A stretch of DNA of 64,000 nt from Brevibacillus sp. SYP-B805 (GTDB taxonomy: Bacteria > Bacillota > Bacilli > Brevibacillales > Brevibacillaceae). Location: NCBI RefSeq assembly GCF_011059135.1, contig NZ_JAALGD010000005.1, positions 77,629 through 141,628 of the forward strand. Direction: 5' to 3'. The notes beneath the pieces were generated by a model that worked only from the letters and a program-made list of their open reading frames with translations, was not told where the DNA came from and did not search any database. The number at the start of each line of letters is the position of its first letter. Within the stretch, counting starts at the first letter, position 1. Shown here one piece after another: positions 10,160 to 21,600 of this stretch. The position numbers and the translations under genes are program-made.

Positions 10160-10196
10160 AACCGTTTGCCGGCTGTTCGTCGGAAGCGGTTTTTTT
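10160..10196 (+). terminator. Second intrinsic terminator upstream of sbcD
   Basis: AACCG with CCG pairs to CGG with CGGTT across a 9-base loop, and seven Ts follow. Together with the hairpin at 10101 it isolates sbcD from ctaA. A TACAAT at about 10225 could be the sbcD -10, without a good -35. Confidence 0.6.
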
Positions 10197-10270
10197 CATG
10201 CGGCTCCAACCCGCTGTCTTTTGGTACAATGAAGAAGCAAACAAATGATCGATTGAGGTGGAGGCTGCGG

Positions 10271-11524
10271 ATGCGCATATTGCATACGGCCGATTGGCAT
10301 TTCGGCAGAACGCTGGAAGGGCGGGACCGCCGGGAGGAACAGACGGCTTTTATTGATGAACTGGTGCAGATCGTCGAGGAGAAGCGCGTGGATCTTGTCC
10401 TGATCGCTGGGGATGTCTACGACTCGGTCAACCCGCCTGCCTGGGCGGAGGAGCTGTTTTACGATGCGCTGGAGCGGTTGTCCGCAGGCGGCAAGAGGGG
10501 TGTGGTCGTGATCGCGGGCAACCATGACCAGCCGGAGAGGGTGCGCGCGGCGGCACCGCTTGCCTACCAGCATGGCATCGTGCTGCTGGGACTGCCGAAG
10601 GAAGCGCCGTTTGTGAGCGCTCCCCCGGCAGGAGAGGAACGGGTGCGGATCATCGAAGCCGGACCCTCCTGGTTTGAGCTGGCCATCCCCGGCGTCCCGC
10701 ATCACGCGGTGGTGATCGCCCTGCCGTATCCCTCGGAGTCCCGCTTGAAGGAACTGATTAGCGAGCGCTTCACGCAGGAAGAGATGCAGCAGGCCTTTTC
10801 GGAGAGAATCGCCCGCCTGATGAACGAGTATGCGCAAAAGTTCCGGGAGGATACGGTCAATCTGGTCACCAGCCATCTGTTCGTCATGGGAGGCATGGAG
10901 AGCGAGTCGGAGCGGCCGATACAGATCGGAGGGGCGCTGACGGTGGCGCCGTCCGCTTTCCCCGCCAGCGCCCACTATGTGGCGCTGGGGCATCTGCACC
11001 GGCTGCAGAAGCTGGGCGACGCGCCGCTGATTCGCTACAGCGGTTCCCCCCTGGCCTATAGCTTCTCCGAGGCGGGGCAGAGCAAAGCGGTGGTGGTGGT
11101 CGACGTCATTCCGGGGGAGCCTGTCCGGGAAGAGATCGTCTACCTGGCGAGCGGTCGTCCGCTGGCGCGCTGGAAGGCGACGGAGGGCATCGCCCAGGTG
11201 GAGAAGTGGCTGGCGGAGGGCCGGGACGCAGGCGCGTGGATCGAGCTGGAACTGGTGGTGAGCGAGGCGATCGACCCGGCGGAATTTCAGCGGCTGCGCA
11301 AGCTGAGCGACGATTTCGTCAAGATCCAGCGCGTGCTGGTGCGCGATGAGGAGGAGAAGCAGGAGGCGCAGGCGGCCGGCAAGCGGGAAGAACTGAGCCC
11401 CGAGCAGCTGTTCCGCCGCTTTTATGAAAGAAAGCGCGGCGTCCAGCCGGATCAGCGGGTGGTAGAGCTGTTTGCCCGGTTGATGGCGTCCGCCCGGGAG
11501 ACAGAAGGAGGGGAGCGGGAGTGA
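10271..11524 (+). CDS. sbcD: Exonuclease subunit SbcD
   Basis: The Mre11-like metallophosphoesterase of the SbcCD nuclease, 417 residues. With SbcC it cleaves DNA hairpins and processes blocked double-strand ends. The Mn2+-binding motifs are in order: HTADWHFGR (residues 5-13), GDVYDSVNPP (about 47), GNHDQPERV (about 83), SHLFVMGG (about 200) and LGHLHRLQ (about 240). The frame is open from 10103, but the ATG at 10271 with a GGTGGAGG site gives the standard MRILHTADWH start. It overlaps sbcC by four bases (GTGA). Confidence 0.95.
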   Translation: MRILHTADWHFGRTLEGRDRREEQTAFIDELVQIVEEKRVDLVLIAGDVYDSVNPPAWAEELFYDALERLSAGGKRGVVVIAGNHDQPERVRAAAPLAYQHGIVLLGLPKEAPFVSAPPAGEERVRIIEAGPSWFELAIPGVPHHAVVIALPYPSESRLKELISERFTQEEMQQAFSERIARLMNEYAQKFREDTVNLVTSHLFVMGGMESESERPIQIGGALTVAPSAFPASAHYVALGHLHRLQKLGDAPLIRYSGSPLAYSFSEAGQSKAVVVVDVIPGEPVREEIVYLASGRPLARWKATEGIAQVEKWLAEGRDAGAWIELELVVSEAIDPAEFQRLRKLSDDFVKIQRVLVRDEEEKQEAQAAGKREELSPEQLFRRFYERKRGVQPDQRVVELFARLMASARETEGGERE

Positions 11525-14500
11525 AGCCGATACGCTTGAAGCTTTCCGGCATGCACAGCTACCGGGAACTGCAGGAGATCGATTTCGAAAAGCTTTGTGA
11601 AGCGGGATTGTTCGGCATCTTTGGGCCGACGGGAAGCGGCAAGTCGACGATTCTGGATGCGATCACGCTGGCCCTGTATGGACAGGTTGTCCGCCAGGGC
11701 GGGAAATCCCACCCGCTCGAAGCGCTGAACCAGCTGGAGCAGCGGCTGTTCGTCTCGTTTACCTTCGAGATCGGAAAGGAGGGCGAACGGCGCCGCTACA
11801 CGATCGAGCGGGAATTTGGCCTGGACAGGAAGGGGAACAGGCGGCAGCCGGAAGTGCGCCTGATCGAATGCGGCCGGGGGCCGGAGGAAGAGGACAGGGT
11901 GATCGAGTCCAAGGCCAATGCCGTGACGGCGGCCGTCGAGAACCTGATCGGCCTCACCCTGCAGGACTTCACCCGGGCGGTCGTGCTGCCGCAGGGGCAG
12001 TTCGCCCGTTTCCTCACCCTGAAGAGCAGCGAGCGCAATGACATGCTGCAGCGCATGTTCAACCTGCATGAATATGGCGAAAAGCTGAACGAGCGCCTCC
12101 GCGACGCCTACGAAACAAACAGGCAGGAGCGGCATCGGCTGGAGCTGGAGCTTGCCGCGCTCGGCGATGTCGGCCCGGAAGCCCTGGCATCGGCGAAGGA
12201 GGAATGGGAAGCGGCCAGCCGGCAGGAGAAGCTGTATCGCGACCAGCAGGAAAAGCTGGAGGAGCGCAGGCGGGAAGCCGAGCAGATCCATGGATGGCAG
12301 GAAGAGCTTGCGGCCATTCGCCAGCGTCTGGCTGATCTGGAGGAGCAGAAGGAGGAGATGGAGGCGCTGGCTGCCAGGGTCGCGGCGGTGGAAGCCAGCG
12401 GGCAGGTGTGGCCGCTCGTGCAGAAAGCCCGGCAGTTGGACGAGGAGTGGCGGCAGGCGGAAGAGGCGCTGCAGGCGCGGCGGCGCGAGCATGACGCGGC
12501 TGTCGACCGGATGGCCGAGAGCGAGCGGGATTATCAAACGGCTGCGGGGCGGCTGCGGACGGACGAGCCTCGCCTGATCGAACAGAAAAGCAAGCTGGCA
12601 GAAGCCGTGCAGCTGGAAGAAGAGCTGGCGGCGCTGCGAGCGGAGCTGACGGCGGGCAGCGAGGAACTGGCTGCCCTGCAGGGAGAGCTTGCCCTGCTGA
12701 CGGAACAGATCGGCCGACAGGAAGAGGAGATCGCCGGATGGGAGGCGGAGCTGAAGGAACTGGACGGCAAGCTGCAGGAGGCAACCGTCAGTCCGCAGCG
12801 GCGCGCCTACCTGCAGGAGCTCCGTGATGCCAAGCAGGCGTGGGAACGGGAGCTTGGGAAGCAGCGGGAGCTGGAGCGGGAGTGCGCGGATGCGGAGAAA
12901 GCGATACATAAGCTAGACGCGCAGCTGAAGACGCTCCTTGCCTCCTGGCAGGAAGCCGCGCGCGAACGGGAGGAGACGCAGCGGCGCCTGGCCGAGGCGG
13001 AAGAGCAGCCGGTCGCCGACGAGCGGGAACTGGAAGCGGCGCGCGAAACGCTGGCGCAGGTGAAAGCGCTGGGCCGGGAATGGCGCGACGCGATCCAACG
13101 CCTTGCAGATTGGCAGAGAAGATGGACGGAGAACGAACCGCTCTGGCAGGCGGCCGCGTCCCGGGCGCAGGCGGCGGGGCAGCGGGCGGCCGAAGCGGAG
13201 GAGATGCTGGAAGGGAAGAAGCGTGAGCTGGAGGAGCTTCGCACCGCTTGGCTCGCCTGGCAGAAGGAGAATATGACCCGGCTGCTGCGAAGCACCTTGG
13301 CCGAGGGCGAAGCCTGCCCGGTATGCGGCTCCACCCATCATCCCTATCACGGGGAGGAAGTGGCCTGGACGGCGGCGGAAGCAGCCCGGCAGGAAGCGGA
13401 GGAGAAGGAATGGAACGAACGGCTGCAGACGGCCGAGGCGGCATGGAAGACGGCCGAGGAGGATCTCACAGGGGCGCGTGAGAAATGGCATGCGGCAAAG
13501 GTGGAGCAGGCTGCCGTCGAACAGCGCAAAATCGCCCTGACGGAAGAAAAGGCGGCGCTTGATGCCCGCATCCAGGCCATTGCCGCCGAATGCGGCCGGT
13601 TGGGCCCCTCCTGGGTGGTAACGGAGATCGAGCAACTGCTCCAACGCTACCGGGAAGCGGAAGCGGCGCTGCGGCACAAAACGGAGGAACGGGAGCGGCA
13701 CAAGGCGCTGCTGGAAGAGATGCGGGACCTGCTCGCCCGGCAGCGTGAACGGGAGCTGGAACAGAAGGCGCTTTATGAGAAGCAGGCGGCCGTGCTGGGC
13801 GAATGGCAGGAAAAGCAGCGGCACTTGGCGGAGCGTTTGCAGGAAGCGGCCGGGCAGGCGGATCGGTTGGAAGCATCACTGCGGGCGCGGTGCACGGATA
13901 TGCCGCTGGAGGAGATCGAAGCCGCCTATGCGCGCGTGGCGGAACTGGACAAGCTGGGCGCGCATTTAAAGAACCAACGGGCGCAGCGGGAAGAGCAGCT
14001 GCAGCAGGCAAAGGCAGCAGCCGAACAGGCCAAGTCGGAGCGGACGAAGAGGGAGATCCGGGAGGCGGCGCTGCGCGAGCGCCTGCAGGAGCGAAAGCTG
14101 CTCTGGGAGGAGAAACGGAACCGCTGGCTGGAGCGTACAGCGGGCCAGCAGGCCGCGCAGCTTCTCGCAGACGTGGAAGAGCGGCTGACTTCCCTGCGCA
14201 GCGCTTGCGCCGAAGCGGAGCAGAAGCATCTCCAGGCCGTCGAGCAGCGCCAAACAGCGCATGCGCTGCTGGTGAAAACGGAGGAAGCTTGCGCACAGCT
14301 GACCCGTCAGCGGGAGGAAGCGGAAGCCTCCCTGCAGCAGGCGCTGCGGGCGCACGGGTTTGAACAGATCGAGCAGGTGGAAGCGCTCTTCGGGGAACGG
14401 GAGCAGCTTGCCGGGTGGAAGGCGCAGATCGCCGAGTTCCAGACACTGCGCACCCAGCTTGCCTACGAAGCGGAACGGCTGACGCAAAAACTTGCGGGCC

Positions 14501-15183
14501 GCTCCATCACCACGGAGGAATGGCAGTCGGTCATGCAGGGATGGGCGGAGTTGCAGGAAGCGCTCCAAACGGCGCGGGAGGCCGTAGCCGTCGCGCGGGA
14601 GAGAGTGACCAACATCACGGCCAGCCACGAGAAATGGCAGACCCTGCAGGCGCAGCTGCAGGACGCGGCGGACGAGCAGAGCCGTCTGGAAGAGCTGCGC
14701 AAGCTTTTTGAAGGCAAGGCGTTTGTCCAGTTTATCGCGGAGGAACGGCTGGCTGCCATCGCCCGCGATGCCTCCTATCATCTGAAGCGCATGACGAACA
14801 ACCGCTATGCGCTGGAGCTTGGCGATGACGGCGAATTTGTCCTGCGGGACGAGGGGACGGGCGGCATCAGAAGGCCGGTCAGCACCCTCTCCGGCGGGGA
14901 GACGTTTTTGACATCGCTCGCGCTCGCCCTGGCCTTGTCCGTGGAGATACAGATGCGGGGCGGGAGACTGGAGTTCTTTTTCCTGGATGAAGGCTTCGGC
15001 ACGCTTGATCCGGAGCTGCTGGAAGTGGTCATGGATGCGCTGGAAAGGCTGCGGATGAGCGACTTTACCATCGGCTTGATCAGCCATGTGCCCGAGTTGC
15101 GGGTGCGCATGCCTCGGCGCCTGGTGATCACGCCGGCCGAGCCTCTGGGCGCAGGCAGCCGGATCGCGCTGGAAATCGATTGA
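11521..15183 (+). CDS. sbcC: Exonuclease subunit SbcC (Rad50-like ATPase)
   Basis: SMC/Rad50-type ATPase of 1220 residues that drives SbcD. Walker A GPTGSGKST is near residues 34-42, followed by the Q-loop region LTLQDFTRAVVLPQGQF. Two very long Glu/Arg/Ala-rich coiled-coil arms flank the zinc hook CPVCG (Cys599, Cys602), and the C-terminal ATPase half has STLSGGETF and the Walker B FFFLDEGFGTLD. It is longer than E. coli SbcC (about 1050), chiefly in the coiled coil. Because the coiled coil is G+C- and Ala/Glu-rich, long antisense open frames occur here and are not genes. The GTG start overlaps the sbcD stop. Confidence 0.95.
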   Translation: MKPIRLKLSGMHSYRELQEIDFEKLCEAGLFGIFGPTGSGKSTILDAITLALYGQVVRQGGKSHPLEALNQLEQRLFVSFTFEIGKEGERRRYTIEREFGLDRKGNRRQPEVRLIECGRGPEEEDRVIESKANAVTAAVENLIGLTLQDFTRAVVLPQGQFARFLTLKSSERNDMLQRMFNLHEYGEKLNERLRDAYETNRQERHRLELELAALGDVGPEALASAKEEWEAASRQEKLYRDQQEKLEERRREAEQIHGWQEELAAIRQRLADLEEQKEEMEALAARVAAVEASGQVWPLVQKARQLDEEWRQAEEALQARRREHDAAVDRMAESERDYQTAAGRLRTDEPRLIEQKSKLAEAVQLEEELAALRAELTAGSEELAALQGELALLTEQIGRQEEEIAGWEAELKELDGKLQEATVSPQRRAYLQELRDAKQAWERELGKQRELERECADAEKAIHKLDAQLKTLLASWQEAAREREETQRRLAEAEEQPVADERELEAARETLAQVKALGREWRDAIQRLADWQRRWTENEPLWQAAASRAQAAGQRAAEAEEMLEGKKRELEELRTAWLAWQKENMTRLLRSTLAEGEACPVCGSTHHPYHGEEVAWTAAEAARQEAEEKEWNERLQTAEAAWKTAEEDLTGAREKWHAAKVEQAAVEQRKIALTEEKAALDARIQAIAAECGRLGPSWVVTEIEQLLQRYREAEAALRHKTEERERHKALLEEMRDLLARQRERELEQKALYEKQAAVLGEWQEKQRHLAERLQEAAGQADRLEASLRARCTDMPLEEIEAAYARVAELDKLGAHLKNQRAQREEQLQQAKAAAEQAKSERTKREIREAALRERLQERKLLWEEKRNRWLERTAGQQAAQLLADVEERLTSLRSACAEAEQKHLQAVEQRQTAHALLVKTEEACAQLTRQREEAEASLQQALRAHGFEQIEQVEALFGEREQLAGWKAQIAEFQTLRTQLAYEAERLTQKLAGRSITTEEWQSVMQGWAELQEALQTAREAVAVARERVTNITASHEKWQTLQAQLQDAADEQSRLEELRKLFEGKAFVQFIAEERLAAIARDASYHLKRMTNNRYALELGDDGEFVLRDEGTGGIRRPVSTLSGGETFLTSLALALALSVEIQMRGGRLEFFFLDEGFGTLDPELLEVVMDALERLRMSDFTIGLISHVPELRVRMPRRLVITPAEPLGAGSRIALEID

Positions 15184-15196
15184 AGGAGGGGCAACC

Positions 15197-18100
15197 ATGG
15201 CGCTGCAGTTTATTCTTGGGCGCGCCGGCACAGGCAAAACCACACGCATCGTCAGGCAGCTGCGGGAACGGTTGCAGGAAAATCCGTTCGGCACACCGTT
15301 GATCTACATGGTGCCGGAACAGGCGACGTTTCAGGCGGAGTACAGGCTGGCTACGCTGCCCGGCCTTCACGGCATTATCGGGGCGCAGGTGCTCAGCTTC
15401 GGCCGCCTTGCCTACCGGCTGCAGCAGGAACTGGGCGGCACGACGCTGCTGCCGATCGACGAGATGGGCAAAAAGATGGTGCTGCGCATGCTGTTGGAGC
15501 GGCTGCAGGGCGAACTGGCGCTGTTTCACCGCAGCGCCCGGCAGCCCGGGTTTATCGGGCAGCTGGAGCGGATGATCAGCGAGTGCAAATCGTTCGGCAT
15601 CACGGCGGAGCAGCTGGAGAGGGAAGAGTGGGGCAGCGGCACGCTGGCGCAGAAGCTGCACGATCTGCGGCTGGTGATGAACGCCTATGATGGCTATCTG
15701 GCCGGCAAATATTACGACACCGACGAGATGCTGGCGCGGGTGGCCGGCTTGGTGGCCGATTCCGCCTATATCCGGGAGGCGGAGATCTGGCTGGACGGGT
15801 TCAGCGGCTTTACCGTCCAGGAGTTGCGCATCCTGGAGCAACTGATGCGCCATGCCCGCCAGGTGACGATCTCGCTTTGTCTGGATCCGGCGGAGCGGGA
15901 AAGCGCGGCGGACGATCTGGCCCTCTTTTCACCCACCCTGAAAACGTACCGGCGGATCACGGAGATGGCCCGGGAAGCGGGTGTCGCCATCGAGCCGCCG
16001 ATCTTGCTGGAAGAGACGAAGCGCTTTGCGTCCAGTCCACGGCTTGCCCATCTGGAACGGTACGCCTTCGCGTGGCGGAAGCCCAACGTTTGTCCGGAGC
16101 CGGCCCGTGAAGACGAGGTCGCCATCTGTCTGACGGCCAACCGTCGGGCCGAAGTGGAGGCGGCCGCCCTGCGGATTCTTTCCCTCGCCCGCGAGGAAGG
16201 GTACCGCTGGAGGGAGATGGCGATCATGCTGCGCGAGATCGGGCCGTATGCGGATGAGATCGCCAGCGTCTTTACCGATTACGGGATTCCGTACTTTCTC
16301 GACCACAAGCGATCCGTCATGCACCATCCGTTGATCGAACTGGTGCGGTCTGCCCTGGAAACCATTGTGACGCGCTGGCGTTACGACGCGGTGTTCCGCG
16401 CACTGAAGACGGACCTGATCGCGCCGGAGGACATGCCTGATCGCCTGCTGCGGGCGGAAGTGGACCTGTTGGAGAACTATGTATTGGCTTACGGGATTCA
16501 ACCCGGTCACTGGGCCGCCCAGGAGGCGTGGATCTTTCACCGCGAAAGGGCGGAGTATGAAGGAATCGACGAGATCCGCAGACGGTATGCCGGCCCGCTG
16601 CTCAGGCTGGAATCGAGCCTGCGGGAGGCGGAAGTTTCCGATGTCCGCAGCATCACGGCAGCCCTGTATCATTTCCTCATGGATCTGGGGGTCCCGGCCA
16701 AGCTGGAGAAATGGCAGGAGCGGGCCGAAGAAGCGGGTGATCTGGAAAAAGCGCAGGAACACGGGCAGGTATGGAGCGGCCTGATGCAGTTGTTTGATCA
16801 GATTGTGGAGGCGCTGGGCGACGAGACGATGGATCTTTCCACGTATGCCCGCATTCTGGACAGCGGGCTCGAAAGCATCAGCCTGGGGCTGGTGCCGCCT
16901 GCCCTGGATCAGGTGCTGGTCGGTTCGATGGAACGTACCCGCCAGCCGGACGTGAAGGCCCTTTTCCTGCTGGGGGTGAATGACGGCGTCATACCAAAGC
17001 GGCATGTGGAGGACGGCATCCTGGACGAGGCGGAGCGCCACCGTCTGAATGAAGCCGGGATCGAGCTGGCTCCCGGCGCCAAGCAGCGGTTGATGGAGGA
17101 GCAGTATCTGCTGTACCGGGCGATCACCAGTCCGTCCGAGAGGCTGTGGCTCAGCTGCGCGCTGGCCGACGAGGAGGGCAAGGCGCTGCTGCCGTCCGCG
17201 GTGCTGGAGCAGGTGAAGGAGACGCTGCCGGGGATCGGCCTGCGCGTTTTCCATAACGAACCCACGGGAGAGGCCGAGACGGATGCCTTTCTGCTGGGAC
17301 GGCCCGGCCAGGTGTTTGGCCATCTGCTGACCCTGTTGCACCAGTTGAAGAAGGGGGGATCGCTCTCCCCGTTCTGGTGGGAGGTATATGACTGGTTTGT
17401 TCGCCGCTCGACGGATGTCTCGCGGGAGCGCTGGCTGCTTTCCGGGCTGCGCTACGCCAACCGGGCTGCGCCTCTGTCTCCTGCCATCAGCCGGGCCTTG
17501 TACGGCACCGAACTGCGCATGAGCGTATCGAGGCTGGAGCGGTTCCAGGCCTGCCCGTTTGCCCATTTCTCGTCCCACGGCCTGCGGCTGACGGAGCGGG
17601 AGGTTTACCGGCTGGAGCGCTTTGACGTGGGAGAATTGTTCCACGAGTCGCTGAAACGGGCCGTGGAAAAGATGAGGCAGGAGAACCTGGAATGGGCCGG
17701 GCTGTCGGAAGCGGGCAGCATGAGGCTGGCAAGCGAGGTGGTCGATGAGGTGGTGCCGGCCACGCGCAGCAACATCCTGCAGCGGACGGCGCGCTACCGC
17801 TTCCTCACGGGCCGCTTGAAGCGGGCGGTAGGCAGAGCCATCTATGTCCTCGGCGAACATGCCAAGCGCAGCCGGTTCGTTCCGGTCGGCCTGGAGGTAT
17901 CGTTCGGCCCCGGCGGCGATCTGCCGGGCTTGGACCTGCCGCTCGATGACGGCACCCGCCTGCAGCTGATCGGCCGGATCGACCGGGTGGATCAGTCGGT
18001 GGATACCGAGCAGCTGTATCTGCGGGTGATCGACTACAAGTCGGGGCCCAAGAGGCTGGCGCTTGCGGATGTGTGGAACGGGCTGAATCTGCAGCTTCTG

Positions 18101-18676
18101 GTCTATCTGGATGTCGTCCTCAGCCATGCGAAAGCGTGGTTGGGGCGGCCGGCCGAGATCGGCGGCGTCTTTTACTATCAGGTGGCGGACCCGATGATCA
18201 CGGCGAAGCGCCTCTTAACCCCCGAGGAAACAGCCAAAGAGCGGACGGCGAAGCTCAAAATGAAAGGCTTGATGCTGGCCGACACGGAAGTGGCCAGATT
18301 GATGGATGCGCACGTGGAGGCAGGCTATTCCGATCTGCTGCCCTTCGGCTTGAAAAAAGACGGTACCTTTACGTCCGCCTCTTCCGTTGCCACGCCGCAG
18401 CAGTTTCAGGCGCTGCAGCAGTATGTGCGGAAGACGGTGAAGGAGCTGACGGCCCGGATGGTGGAAGGGGAGATCAGCGTGGCACCGTATGCGCAGGGGA
18501 CGTTTACCGCCTGCCAGATCTGCGCATTCAAGCCGGTCTGCCATTACGATCCGCTGCTGGAAGGAAACCAGGTGAGACAGCTGGGGAAATGGAAGGACAA
18601 ACAGGTGTGGAGCATGCTGACCACAGAGACGGGGGAAGGAGGAAATGGCGATGGCACAGCAGCAGACGAAGCCTGA
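15197..18676 (+). CDS. addB: ATP-dependent helicase/deoxyribonuclease subunit AddB
   Basis: Subunit B of the AddAB helicase-nuclease, 1159 residues, the Firmicute counterpart of RecBCD that resects double-strand breaks and recognises Chi. An N-terminal P-loop GRAGTGKT is at residues 8-15, and the C-terminal RecB-type nuclease domain includes GRIDRVD and VIDYKSG. Four cysteines that hold the 4Fe-4S cluster are at 786, 1106, 1109 and 1115, spaced 320, 3 and 6 apart as in B. subtilis AddB. The AAGGAGG site lies 13 bases after sbcC. The end overlaps addA. Confidence 0.95.
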   Translation: MALQFILGRAGTGKTTRIVRQLRERLQENPFGTPLIYMVPEQATFQAEYRLATLPGLHGIIGAQVLSFGRLAYRLQQELGGTTLLPIDEMGKKMVLRMLLERLQGELALFHRSARQPGFIGQLERMISECKSFGITAEQLEREEWGSGTLAQKLHDLRLVMNAYDGYLAGKYYDTDEMLARVAGLVADSAYIREAEIWLDGFSGFTVQELRILEQLMRHARQVTISLCLDPAERESAADDLALFSPTLKTYRRITEMAREAGVAIEPPILLEETKRFASSPRLAHLERYAFAWRKPNVCPEPAREDEVAICLTANRRAEVEAAALRILSLAREEGYRWREMAIMLREIGPYADEIASVFTDYGIPYFLDHKRSVMHHPLIELVRSALETIVTRWRYDAVFRALKTDLIAPEDMPDRLLRAEVDLLENYVLAYGIQPGHWAAQEAWIFHRERAEYEGIDEIRRRYAGPLLRLESSLREAEVSDVRSITAALYHFLMDLGVPAKLEKWQERAEEAGDLEKAQEHGQVWSGLMQLFDQIVEALGDETMDLSTYARILDSGLESISLGLVPPALDQVLVGSMERTRQPDVKALFLLGVNDGVIPKRHVEDGILDEAERHRLNEAGIELAPGAKQRLMEEQYLLYRAITSPSERLWLSCALADEEGKALLPSAVLEQVKETLPGIGLRVFHNEPTGEAETDAFLLGRPGQVFGHLLTLLHQLKKGGSLSPFWWEVYDWFVRRSTDVSRERWLLSGLRYANRAAPLSPAISRALYGTELRMSVSRLERFQACPFAHFSSHGLRLTEREVYRLERFDVGELFHESLKRAVEKMRQENLEWAGLSEAGSMRLASEVVDEVVPATRSNILQRTARYRFLTGRLKRAVGRAIYVLGEHAKRSRFVPVGLEVSFGPGGDLPGLDLPLDDGTRLQLIGRIDRVDQSVDTEQLYLRVIDYKSGPKRLALADVWNGLNLQLLVYLDVVLSHAKAWLGRPAEIGGVFYYQVADPMITAKRLLTPEETAKERTAKLKMKGLMLADTEVARLMDAHVEAGYSDLLPFGLKKDGTFTSASSVATPQQFQALQQYVRKTVKELTARMVEGEISVAPYAQGTFTACQICAFKPVCHYDPLLEGNQVRQLGKWKDKQVWSMLTTETGEGGNGDGTAADEA

Positions 18677-21600
18677 CCGCTGGACGGAGGAACAGTGGCA
18701 GGCGATCACCAGCCGGGGGAACAATCTGCTGGTGGCGGCGGCTGCCGGATCGGGGAAAACATCGGTGCTGGTGGAGCGGATCATCCGCAGGATCACCGAT
18801 CCCGATGAACCCGTAGGGGTGGACGAGCTTCTGGTTGTAACCTTCACCAATGCGGCTGCGGCGGAGATGCGCCACCGCATTGGCGACGCGCTGCGGAAGG
18901 CGCTGGAAGCCAACCCCGGCTCCGCCCATCTGCGGCGGCAGCTGGCCCTGATTCAACGCGCGACGATCACCACCCTGCATTCCTTCTGCCTGGAGCTTTT
19001 GCGGCAGTATTATTATCTCGTCGACCTGGATCCCGCTTTTCGCATCGCCGACCCGATGGAGGCGGAGCTCATCAGGCAGGATGTGCTGGAAGCCAAGATG
19101 GAAGAATGGTATGAGCGCGATCCGGAGTTTCTGGCGCTGGCCGACGTGATGCTGGACGGGCAGGATGATGCGGCGCTGGCCGGCCTGCTGATGAAGATAT
19201 ACGACTTTTCCCGCAGCCATCCGGAGCCCGCGGCGTGGCTGAACGGGGTGGCGGCTGCGTTTGAAGTGGAGGAGAGCGCTGCGCTCGACAAGCTGCCCTG
19301 GGTGCGCAGCATCGTTCGCGCCCTGCAGCTGGAACTGCAGGCCATGGCTTCCCTGCTGGCGAAGGCGGCCGCGCTGGCCTCGTCGCCGGAAGGGCCGAAT
19401 GCCTATGTGCCTGTCCTGGAACAGGAGCAGCAGATGGTGGCCCAGGCGGCATCCGCTGCGGGGCTGGGATGGGAAGCGCTGCATCGCGCTGTGCAGGGCA
19501 TCGCCTTTCAGAAGCTTCCCCCCGCAAGAGAAGCGGATCAGGCATGCAAGGAGCAGGTGCAGGCGCTGCGGGAGCGCGTGAAAAAAAGAATCAAGGCGCT
19601 GGCGGAAGAATATTTCGCCCAGGAGCCGGCCTCCTATCTGCGCGATCTCGCCAACATGGCCCCCCATATGAAGACGCTGGTCCGGCTGGTAGACGAATAC
19701 GGCCGGGCCTACCAGGCAGAGAAACGGGCCCGCTCGCTGGTCGATTTCGGCGATCTGGAGCATGTGGCGCTGGCGATCCTCCAGGAGCGGGACGCGGACG
19801 GCAGCCGGCGGCCATCCGAGGTGGCGCTTGGGCTGCGTGAACGTTTTGCCGAAGTGCTGGTGGACGAGTATCAGGATATCAATCTGGTGCAGGAGACCAT
19901 CCTGCAGCTGGTATCGCGGGAACGGCCGGCCAACCGCTTTATGGTGGGGGATGTGAAACAAAGCATTTACCGCTTCCGTCTGGCAGAACCCAAGCTCTTT
20001 ATGCAAAAATATCAGGCATATCGAAAAATCGAAGAGGCGGATGATACCGCGCAGGGATGGCGCATCGATCTGGCCGCCAACTTCCGCAGCCGCCGCGAGG
20101 TTGTGGACGCGGTCAACTTCCTGTTCCGCCAGATTATGACGACCGGCGTAGGGGAGATCGGGTACGGACCGGAGGCGGAACTGATCTTCCGGGCTTCCTA
20201 CACGGAGGTGGAACCGGAGCGCCTGCAGGCGGAAGTGCACCTGATCGACCGGCAAACGCATGAAGAAGCGGCCCAGACCGGCGACGAGGGAACCGAGCAG
20301 GAGCAGGATGGCGAAGGAACGGAGCCGTCCCCGGCGGCCGCGCTGGCCGAGGAAGCCAGCATGGCCCAGCTGGAGGCGCGGCTGATCGCCCGCCGCATCC
20401 GCCAATGGATGGAACCGGGCGCAGGGGAGAAACCGCTCCTGGTGGAGGATCGGAAGGCGGGAGGACTGCGGCCGCTTGCCTATCGGGACATCGTCATCCT
20501 CGTGCGGGCCGCTGCGGGTTGGGCACAGGTGATGCGGGAGGAGCTGCGCGCAGCCGGCATCCCGGTCTTTGCTGAGGAAAGCGGCGGCTATTTCGCCGCC
20601 CCGGAAGTGGATTTGATGCTCTCGCTTCTGCGCGTGATCGACAATCCGCTGCAGGATATTCCGCTGGCTGCCGTCCTGCGGTCCCCGATCGGGCATGTGA
20701 AGGAAGAGGAACTGGCCCGGGTGCGGATTCATTACCCGACCGGCCCGTTTCATCAGGCGGTGCGGCTGTACATTGCGGAACAGCCGAAGGACAACGCGCT
20801 CTGCCGCAAGCTGAACGCTTTCTTTGCCCGGCTGGAGGCGTGGCGGACGCAGGCCAGACAGGGTTCGCTTGCCGAGTTGATCACCCGCATCTACCGGGAG
20901 ACGGGGTATCTTGATTATGTCGCGGGGTTGGAAAACGGCCAGCAGCGCAAGGCCAACCTGCGGATGCTGTACGACCGGGCCAGACAGTATGAAGCGGGGT
21001 CGTATCGCGGCCTGTTCGGCTTTTTGCGCTTTGTCGACCGGCTGCAGCAGGCCGGCAGCGACCTCGGGGAGGCGCGCACGGTCTCGGAGAGCGAAGATGT
21101 CGTGCGGATCATGACCATCCACAAAAGCAAGGGGCTGGAGTTTCCCGTGGTGTTTGTGGCCGGATTGGGCAAAGCGTTCAACACCCTGGATATCAAGAGC
21201 CCGTTTCTCCTTCACAAGGATCTCGGCTTCGGCCCGCAGGTGACCGATCCCGATCTGCGGCTGCGCTACCCCAGCCTGGCCATGCTGGGGATCAGGCAGG
21301 AGCTGCGTCGGGAGCTCCTGGCGGAAGAGATGCGCGTGCTGTACGTGGCCCTGACGCGGGCGCGGGAGAAGCTGGTGCTGGTCGGCACGGCGAAAGATCT
21401 GGGGAAAAGCATCATGGCGTGGGGGCAGCAAACGACGGAGGGAGAGACGCTGGCGGATGAAGATTTGCAGCAGGCGAAGGGGTACCTCGACTGGATTGGC
21501 AGCTCCCTGCTGCGCCATCCGGCTGCCGGGCCGCTGCGTACCTATCCGCAGGCGCAGGGAATTGCGGCGGAGCCTGTCCCGGTACGGACGGTTCCCGACG

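Noticed and set aside
11452-15853. Long antisense frames opposite sbcC and addB
   Set aside because: They are rich in Leu, Gln, Arg and Pro as expected from the complement of Glu/Ala/Leu coiled-coil codons; no domain or ribosome site.
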